Positions 55,896 through 64,000 of a stretch of DNA of 64,000 nucleotides are shown in pieces. The notes beneath the pieces are model-generated. The model had not been told where the DNA came from. It ran no database searches and saw only the letters and a list, made by a program, of their open reading frames with translations. The position numbers and the translations under genes were made by a program. Within the stretch, counting starts at the first letter, position 1. Each line of letters begins with the position of its first letter. Origin of the DNA: Globisporangium splendens (Eukaryota; Oomycota; Peronosporomycetes; Pythiales; Pythiaceae); the NCBI GenBank assembly GCA_006386115.1, contig VFIW01000004.1, positions 992,001 through 1,056,000 of the forward strand. Direction: 5' to 3'.

Positions 55896-58800
55896 ATGCT
55901 GCGCAGCTTGGGGCGGCAGCGCCAGCTGCGCTCGATGCGCACGCCCACGCGCTGGCTGAGCGCCTTGACTCGCAAGCACGGCGAGCAGGTACGAAGCTGA
56001 GTCTGGATATGGTGGCGTTTGTGTGAAGACACGTATGCGTCATTGGGTATGCGTCATTGGATGTGGAAAAAATGTGATGTCGCTATGTATTGTCTGTGGG
56101 TGACAGTCGACGATCGAGGTTGGTGGTGTCGTCGCGCCAGTGAAGGATGCAAAGGTGTGCGCTATGCTACTATGCATGGTGTCTATGTGCTCATAAGAGA
56201 GTTTCTCTTATATAAATATGTGTGGTGGTGTTTGTTTGGATATGCAGTCGAATGAATTGGTGCCGAGGGGATACTTGCCCAAGTTCCACAGTCGAGAGAT
56301 GTCACAGGTAAGCTACCAAGCAAAGTTGGAGAACTTCTGTGGAGCTACACTGTATTGATGGCTGTGATTATGGCTTGTTACATTTAGGAATTGTTGAGCC
56401 ATTTGCGCTGGATGCTGCAGAAGGATCTGTTGAAGCAGGATATGTTTCTCATTGGGTGCGTCGCAACTGTTCGTTTCATTTGCGACAACGTGAACATTGC
56501 GCTACATTGTACTGGTGGCTTCTTTGATGCTGTAATTGCATGGCAGTCCACCCGGAGCGTCGCGCCGACTGCTCAGCATGCGCTTTTGCGAACTGCTCAA
56601 CAAGGAAGTCGAGTACATTGCGATTTCGCAAGACACGACGGAGTCTGACTTGAAGCAGGTGTTAAACATGGTGCCACTTCTAACGAAACGCGCTGGTTTC
56701 ATTCACACATACAACATTTGCTTGCTGTGCTATTGTGATTCAGAGACGAGAAATCACGGGTGGTGCTGCGATCTTTACCGACCAAGCTCCCGTTCGAGCT
56801 GCAATCCACGGCCGCGTCTTGGTTATCGATGGTAGCGACTTCCAGTGAATGCTCTTGGTTGAGACCACCTTCTTTTTAACATTTACATGTGTGGCTTTGA
56901 TGTTGTGACAGGGTTGGAAAAGGCTGAGCGAAATGTACTGCCAACATTGAACAATCTGCTTGAAAATCGGTAGGTTGCTGTTATCTTCAAGTGGCCGAGG
57001 CGTCTCCTCCATCTATCTGGCTGACTTTGTTTTGCACTGTATTTTTGTTTTAACAAACGACTAGCGAGATGACGCTCGATGATGGACGCTTTCTGATGAA
57101 AGCTGAAAGCTATGACGCGCTACTGGCAGCTGGGTACTCTGCGAAAGATCTCGACGCGCAGAACCTTGTCCGCGTGCACCCGGATTTCCGCGTTATCGCA
57201 TTGGGGCTGCCTGTGCCGCCGTACCCTGGTCGGACGCTGGACCCGCCTCTTCGGTCTCGATTCCAGGCGCGCAATGTCCAGCCATCTTCTCCAGGCACCC
57301 AGCTCGAAGCACTCGTCTCGATTGCGCCAAACGTTCCGATTAGTACTCTGGAGCGCCTAGTTGGCGTTCGCGAAGCAGTGAATGCCATTGAAGCTATGCA
57401 CGATGGTATCACCGGGCAGCGAATGCCCCATTTTGACTACCTTTCGTTGTCGCATTGTGCCAAGGTCATGGAGAGTTTCCCGAATGCGAGCTTACCGAGC
57501 ACAGTCAAGCGTGTTTTTCCTGTCAGAAAAGATATCTTGGGCACCAAAGCCGCGTCGAACAGTGATACCCTCAATCGGATCCTGAAGAAGTTTGGTGCCA
57601 GTCTGCCAGAGTCCAAGTACACTGTCCAGAGTGTAGCGAAGCACTCGCCTTCGGATTTGACTGCGATGGTGACGTTTGAATCGTCGGTATCAGGGAAACC
57701 GGAGAAAACGGTGCTCGATGTTCCATGTGGCACCACGACCCCGCATACCGGCGCCATGAAGGGATTCGTCGAGACCGATTTGCATTCGGCCATTCTCACT
57801 GAAATGATTCAGGACCACGCTGCAGGATCGGATTTATGCATCCTTGGAGAGAAAGGAAGTGGGAAGTCCGATTTGGCGAGGCTCTTTGCCCACCGACTTG
57901 GATACGCGACCGAGTTGTTCAGCTTGTTCAAGGATATGACTGCTCGCGACCTCCTTCAACGTCGAGCCACAGATTCGCATGGCAACACGCGTTGGGAGGA
58001 TAGTCCGTTGATCCATGCGGCTCGTAATGGCCATATCGCAGTCTTGGATGGAGTGCATCGACTTGGGAGTGACAGCCTTAGTGTGTTACAGCGTTTGATG
58101 CAGGATCGAGAAATTGACTTGGCGGATGGGACCAAGTTGTTGGCGCAATCGAAGTACGACGAGATTCTCGAAGATGCCAAAGAAAGTGGCGCAAAGCCAT
58201 CTCTCGATCGCGTGTTTCCGATTCACCCTTCATTCCGGATTATTGCAATCGCTGAATCGGATCCGTCTACGCTAAAGTCTGCACCGGTACCGGGACGAGA
58301 ATCGTCCGCAGCATGGCTCAACTCGGACAGTATCGCCATGTTTACCTTTCACTACTTGCCGAATTTGTCCAAGAGTCAAAGTGAGCAAGTCGTTCGAAGC
58401 CTTTATCCAAAGCTTCCGGACGAAACGACTCGGTATGTTGGCGCATTTTTCGCTGTGCATGCACAACTTGAACTAACGTTATAATTTGGTATGTAGGATC
58501 TTGCTATCATTTTCGGAGCAACTTCGGAAAGTCAAAGATACTAGCGCAGATAACGACTACCTCTCCCTCAATCTGTCGTCGCGCCAGTTGCTGAGAGCAT
58601 GTCGTCGACTGAACGCATTCCCTGAACAATCCTTGCAAGATCTGCGTCCACTATTGCACGATACCCTGCTGACGCAATTCCTACCGTCATCCTGTGCCCG
58701 TTTGGTGGATACAATCTTGGATGATTGCGGAATCCCAGCCACTGCTCACACAACGACGTCGGATAAGTCACGACCAACCGGTACGTCTGGCACGCGATTC

Positions 58801-61800
58801 AAATCTGCCGCTACTTTCGTTGCTAACTTGTTTTTTTGTGCTTGCACTTGTTTGCAGACACGATTCGGGAAGAGAGTGGCAAGTTGTGCATTGGTGATGT
58901 CTGCCACCCGATCCAAACTCCTGCGAACCCCGAGCTGGTTCCACAACCGCACTACTTTGATATCCCCAAGCACACGAAAACGATGAAAGAGATGCTACAG
59001 GATGTAGTCGCTGGCCAAAAGCATATGCTGCTGATCGGCAACCAAGGCGTGGGAAAAAACAAACTGGCGGATAGGCTGCTGCAGCTCCTTCAGCAAGAGC
59101 GAGAGTACATTCAGCTTCATCGTGATGTAAGTTATTGGAGCTTGTTTGAGTCTAATGTGCGGATATTGCTCACTAGCAATCACTGTCTGGTTGCGATGCG
59201 TGTCTGAATAGACAACGGTGCAAACGCTGACATTGGTGCCATCTCTTGTTGATGGTAAAATTGTGTGGGAGGATTCGCCTTTGGTTCGCGCGGCGAAAAC
59301 TGGACGAACCTTGCTGGTCGACGAAGCTGACAAAGCGCCACTGGAGGTCGTTTGCGTGCTGAAAGGACTCATTGAAGACGGCGAGATGCTACTTGTAAGT
59401 GGAAGTTACTTTTCTCTGTGGATTGCCCTGATTTTAGTGGTCTAATTGAAAGACTCGGAATGAATGTATGCACAGGGAAATGGGAAACGACTGATTGATC
59501 CCAACAAAGTCGCCGTCGAAGAGTGGCATGATGAAGACAAGATCATTCGCCTCCATCCTGAATTCCGAATGTGGGTTCTCGCGAATCGACCCGGGTTCCC
59601 ATTTTTGGGAAACAATTTTTTCAGAGAAATTGGAGACGTCTTTGCGAGCCAGTACGTACACCAACCATCTTGTTTGCGTCCATTTTCTGAAATGTTAAGT
59701 GGGTAACCAAATGATCGTGTCAAATTGTTGCATTCTCAAAGCGCAATCGAAAACCCAGATGAAGAATCCGAGCTCGCGCTTCTGAAAGCGTATGCGCCAA
59801 ACGTTCCCGTTGATATTCTTCGCCGTCTGTGCAAAGCGTTCGCAGAGTTGCGAGAACTGGTCGACAAAGGTGTCATCACGTACCCTTACTCAACTAGAGA
59901 AGCTGTGGCGGTCGCAAAGCACTTGGAGCAGTTCCCGAACGACGGAGTCACGTCGGTTCTTGTGAGTAGCTGCCATCATGTATTTTGCTCCACTGCGATG
60001 ATTTTTTCGTACTGACGCGAAAATTCTTCTGAATCTTCAGGAAAATGTGCTGGCATTCGATGCCTACGATACCAACTTGCGAAAGCAACTCTCTGAAGTG
60101 TTCCTCAGGTAAGGCAATGCTGCATGTGTTTATCTGTGTGCACAATGCATCGTTTTGTAATACTGGTGTAAATTGCTGCGTGTTTACAGACACCAGCTTT
60201 AGTTGCATAGAATTTTGGATTGGAGTGAATGCGCTGAGATTGACGTGTGATGCAAAGCTCCCTATGTGAACATGGTGGTTAAATCTCTCGTTGCTTTCTT
60301 TTGCATGTGATTTGTTTGACTGGTTGTAGCCATGGGATCCCACTTTCGCTGAACGGAGAAGGCTTGGAGTTGGCGATCGAACTGGCAGAACCGATAAAGC
60401 TACCGGAGTTTACGCCCACGGAGACGTGGAACTGGAAACAAGCAGCTGCTGGTGCCGAATTTGATTTTTCTCCTTCCAAAAGCAACAAGAACCTTGGTTT
60501 GTATCAGTCGCCACTGCAGCGACGAGACATCTGGCTCGATCCAGCCACGTCTCGTACTTTCAGCCTTCGACAGCATCGACTGCAAACGTTCACGGAAGAA
60601 GTCGCGTCTTTCCAAGTTCCATTGAAAGCCAATCGAAAGCAGAAGGCGCATGCCATGGCCGTATTCCCCGATAATTCCATCCACGGTAAGAACCGTGCGT
60701 ATTTATTAGGAGCTTCTTGTGCGCTGACAATGTTGTGTGTGTACTAATTCGTTAAATTTGTTCCTTCGCTCTCATTTGTATAGTCTTAACGACTTGCCCA
60801 ATGAGCTTGCACTCGTTCTCTGACATTGAATCGACTGAACGGTATAGAAAAACATCATGCCTGCATAGCTGTAGTGTTACATGCTGACTCACCTTTCCAT
60901 GCCGATGCCTTTTCTCCTCGTCCCTTGTAGGTTGCACAAAGTGATCGAGATTGAGAATCAATACATGGAGTGGGAAACGAAGCCAGTGCTCATCAGTGTT
61001 CCTGAAAAGCAAGAGGTTGGAGTCTTCATTCCATCCACAGGTACATCATGCTGTCTTTCGTTTTGCGCATTTGCTTTTATTATCGAACTTCACTGCAACC
61101 GCTTTGTAGGACTGTGTGTTCTCATCAACCCATTGGATGGTTCTGATGGACGAACCAGCTGCTTCACGATTCCTGATAAAGCTCTTTCTGGGCAGGTGCA
61201 CGCTGACGCGTCTTCTCGAAGTTCGAGCAGCAGCACAAAGACTCCGTTCGGAAGATGGTTTGGCGGCTCGTCACCAACGAGCAGATGGAAAGTGGTGACG
61301 GATGGCAGCAATCCAGGCATGTTTGTTCGATTTGAGCAAGGCGGATCGATCGTTCAGGTGGTCGATATCAACACAAACCACCTCTACTCGATGGACTTGC
61401 AGACTGCAACTATGGCGACTCCTGTGCAGGAAGTGGTGAATGTGCAATCAACCGGCAAGGGCGAGTGGATCGTGCATACTACGGACGAATCGGTCGTGTA
61501 TTCTTTGACGAGAGCAGCGGAAAGCAACAAGTTTGTCGTACGAGAAGCAGACATTGTCAGATCCAACCAAGTTGCAGGCGGCGATACGCGCATGTCCATC
61601 TTCCCAGCATCTCAGCCGTCCGATAGCAGCGCGAGCCGTTTGATGGTGCACCCTGAAGCCTTTTTGCAATCGCTAGAAGCCCAGGACTCTTCGTTTAATG
61701 TGCAAAGTGCGCTGAGAGGAGCTGATGCGACACGATGGGGGATCCAAGGCGCCTGGACGATGGATAACGGTCGCTGCATTGTCAATGCAAAGTCAGACGA

Positions 61801-63278
61801 CGATCAAGTGGACATCGAAGTCGCATACCCGGATCATCAATCGACCAAGACGATCGTGTTGGCAAGTACCAGCAATGAACAAAGCAACAGCACGACATGG
61901 AGCCATTCGTCTGGATCGCTCCCTCGAATTGCTGGTGCATCGGGGATCCACGATGGAAAGCATCTTGTCACTCTCCAGGAAGAAGGAGACGTTCGGTTCT
62001 GGCAATTGGATCAAGATGCGCTCGATAAGGAAGCGAAGCTCTGGAAGCAAATGTTTGGTGTGGAGCAGAAAAGCAAACTGCAGTTGAAGCTTGATGGTCA
62101 AGCGATCGGTAACGAGTCGACCCCAAAGACTGGACTCGATACGCCAAAGTACGGCAAAGAGGATCCAAAGAACGAACCTCATGTCGGAGGCAATACCTGG
62201 GCTGGCGGCACTGGCGGATCCGATACAGCCGGTCTCGGTGGACGAGGTGGTCCATACCGACTTGATAAAGGACATCCAGTGCACCAAGTGTCCCAGGCAA
62301 AGAAAGACGAAGTCTCTGCTGAAACGCGTGCCAAAGCGCGCGCGATGGCCGAAGAAGCGCTCGCAGCTAAACTAGAAGAAATTGACATGAGCGAACGTGA
62401 GTGGAAGACGTACCAGTCGTACTTCGGCCGCGTGGAACGCGAGAGCGCGCAGCTGCGATCGATTCTGGACAACCTCGAGTCGTACGCGTAAGAACGGACG
62501 TGGCTCAAGCACCAATCGAGCGGTGAACTGGACGATGCAAAGCTCGTCGATGGCGTCACGGGCGAGCGGCTCGTGTTTAAGAAACGTGGCGTGAGCGATT
62601 CACCGTTCCAGTCCATGCATCAGACGAAACCCAAGCGTATGCTCTTCGTGATGGACGTGAGTGGCAGCATGTACCGCTTCAATGGCCAAGATCAACGTCT
62701 CGAGCGCGTCTTGGAGACTTCGTTGATGATCATGGAGAGCTTTGCCGGGTTTGAGAACAAGTTCGACTACTGCATCATGGGCCACAGCGGCGATTCGCCC
62801 GACATCCCGTTTGTCGATTTCGGGCACCCACCCGCGGATCGCAAGGAGCGTCTCAAGGTATGTATGCGTTGTTAGAAAGAGATCACACTTGCGTTAGGCT
62901 GATACTTCTCTGTGTTTTCTTCTGCAGATTCTGCAAAAGATGGTGGCGCACACGCAGTACTGCAGCAGCGGCGACCACACGGTCGAGGCGATCGATCACG
63001 CCGTGAAGCGCATTGTCGAGGAAGACGGCGACGACTACTACGTGTTTGTCGTAAGTGACGCAAATCTTGAGCGTTACAATATCCACCCCAAGCGCATGAG
63101 CCAGAAGCTGATCGCAGACTCTCGCGTGAAAGCACACGCCATCTTCATCGCGTCGTTTGCAGGTGAAGCTGCGCGCATTCGACGCGATCTACCACAAGGG
63201 CGTGGCCACGTGTGCCTGGATACCGCGGAGTTGCCACTCACTTTCAAGAAGATCTTCACGTCTGCATTCGGGAACTAA
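55896..63278 (+). CDS. VWA8: VWA8, mitochondrial AAA+ protein, with internal TAA
   Basis: Eighteen exons join with matching phases (55896-55988, 56248-56307, 56388-56455, 56547-56658, 56744-56831, 56912-56969, 57065-58432, 58497-58780, 58858-59126, 59212-59394, 59476-59651, 59742-59961, 60041-60108, 60330-60685, 60784-60841, 60931-61040, 61110-62857, 62928-63278), 1890 codons. The N-terminus MLRSLGRQRQLRSMRTP is a strong mitochondrial presequence. AAA units include GEKGSGKSDLARLF (~residue 419) and GNQGVGKNKLADRLL (~769); ahead of the VWA domain lies GGNTWAGGTGGSDTAGLGG, and the MIDAS motif DVSGSMYRF is near residue 1705. VWA8 is a matrix-face ATPase of unsettled function. A TAA at 62489 (codon 1651) falls in a conserved helix, with homology resuming directly after it, and would delete the VWA domain. 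Confidence 0.9.
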
Positions 63279-63339
63279 TGCTGATGTGTTCGCATCAACT
63301 TCGGAAAAAGGCAACTTGAGCATCATTCTTCATTCATAA

Positions 63340-63345
63340 AATAAA
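63340..63345 (+). terminator. AATAAA polyadenylation signal of VWA8
   Basis: AATAAA about 60 nt after the VWA8 stop, in an A-rich context. Position fits a poly(A) signal. Confidence 0.45.
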
Positions 63346-63658
63346 AGCTCTTTTCTATTGTGTGCAGTTGTTGTGTGCTATTTTGTGATCTGAAAGAGGA
63401 GAGTGCAGTGTTTGTGCTATCTCGTGGTATCATATTAGCGAGTGTTTGCGATCTATGCGCTTAGAGAGTACGAGCAGTACAACTTGTAACGCGCAACCTT
63501 CGTGCCACTTCCATAGATATTCGAGCAACATTGTAGCCTTTGAAGAGGGGGGTTAGATTTCTAGTTGTCTTCCCACACAGCGAGAGCTTTTGAATCGAGA
63601 GCGAAGAAGAAGCGAAGCAACAAGGTACGAAGCGCGAGGATTGTCTGTGAGTGTACGT

Positions 63659-63706
63659 GCGTATATGCGGGTGCATTTATATGCGTATATGCGGGTGCAT
63701 TTATAT
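63659..63706. repeat. Two exact 24-bp tandem copies
   Basis: The unit GCGTATATGCGGGTGCATTT followed by ATAT occurs twice head to tail with no mismatch. No coding role. Confidence 0.85.
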
Positions 63707-63980
63707 GCGCGCCAAGCGACCGCGGCGCACGGGCATGAAGCGTCGATAGAGCGAAATGGATGAGCAACCACGTGCTCTTCGTCACGGCGAGAGCCATTTA
63801 GCTGAGGGCTACGGCACTGGGTGAGCAGGCAGACCGTCCTGCTTGCTCTCGGCTCGTGCTCAGCGTCCAGTTCAACCGCCTCTTGACCTCGTTTACCTGT
63901 TTGTCTGTCCACTGTCTTATTATCTTTGTGTCCTTCTGCTATATTGTTGTGTTCTTTTGTCGGACAGTAATTGAGAAACC

Positions 63981-64000
63981 ATGAGCAGCACAGGAGCAGG
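63981..64000 (+). CDS. Possible start of a gene cut by the window end
   Basis: An ATG at 63981 opens a frame reading MSSTGAG to the last base. The context is a C/T-rich leader as seen before other genes here, but too little sequence is available to judge. Confidence 0.2.

Larger units (their letters stand above)
63279..63980. other. 3' flank of VWA8 and gene-poor end
   Basis: About 700 nt with no supported gene, apart from a poly(A)-like signal and a short tandem repeat listed separately. Confidence 0.5.

Overview
The window is nuclear DNA of a compact eukaryote with short spliceosomal introns (mostly 50-110 nt, GT-AG, a few GC-AG), closely packed genes on both strands and GC-rich exons. Intron style, small intergenic gaps and protein types (ankyrin-FYVE, ankyrin-SAM, flagellar proteins of the stramenopile kind, zinc-lid adenylate kinase) point to an oomycete. 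Broken flagellar genes suggest a lineage that has lost, or is losing, swimming zoospores, such as some downy mildews. The species is an inference and was not checked against any database.

Layout. 0.2-8.1 kb: TSR1 (40S biogenesis), a BAG6-like ubiquitin-domain protein and a divergent Hsp70. 8.6-12.9 kb: a KIF27/KIF7-like kinesin carrying four internal stops and a ruined P-loop. 13-20 kb: a zinc-finger-like fragment, a TRM9/ALKBH8-type tRNA methyltransferase, a broken helical-repeat gene, tRNA isopentenyltransferase (TRIT1) and an RPP38-like RNase P/MRP subunit, so three tRNA-maturation genes lie within 6 kb. 20.7-25.5 kb: a ubiquitin-like membrane protein and a TBC1D23-like rhodanese protein. 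25.8-33.2 kb: CFAP144-like axonemal protein, ankyrin-SAM protein, a small myristoylation-signal protein and RSPH3 (radial spoke) with a frameshift. 33.9-37.5 kb: VAMP7-like R-SNARE, MFSD5-like transporter and a 71-residue acidic protein. 39-44.2 kb: ankyrin-FYVE protein, a decayed tubulin polyglutamylase (TTLL) and triosephosphate isomerase. 44.5-50.8 kb: RECQ1-type helicase and a 16-exon cullin transcribed divergently. 50.9-53.9 kb: tandem DGAT2-type acyltransferases sharing an identical 166-bp tract. 54.3-63.3 kb: adenylate kinase and VWA8, a mitochondrial AAA+ protein with one internal TAA.

The main pattern: every clearly flagellar motor, tubulin-modification or radial-spoke gene here (kinesin, TTLL, RSPH3) carries disabling changes, while at least fifteen housekeeping genes are fully open across all their introns. 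CFAP144 still looks open, and three non-flagellar genes (VWA8, TBC1D23-like, ankyrin-SAM) each carry a single lesion that might be real or a base-call error. No tRNA, rRNA, CRISPR array or complete transposon was found.
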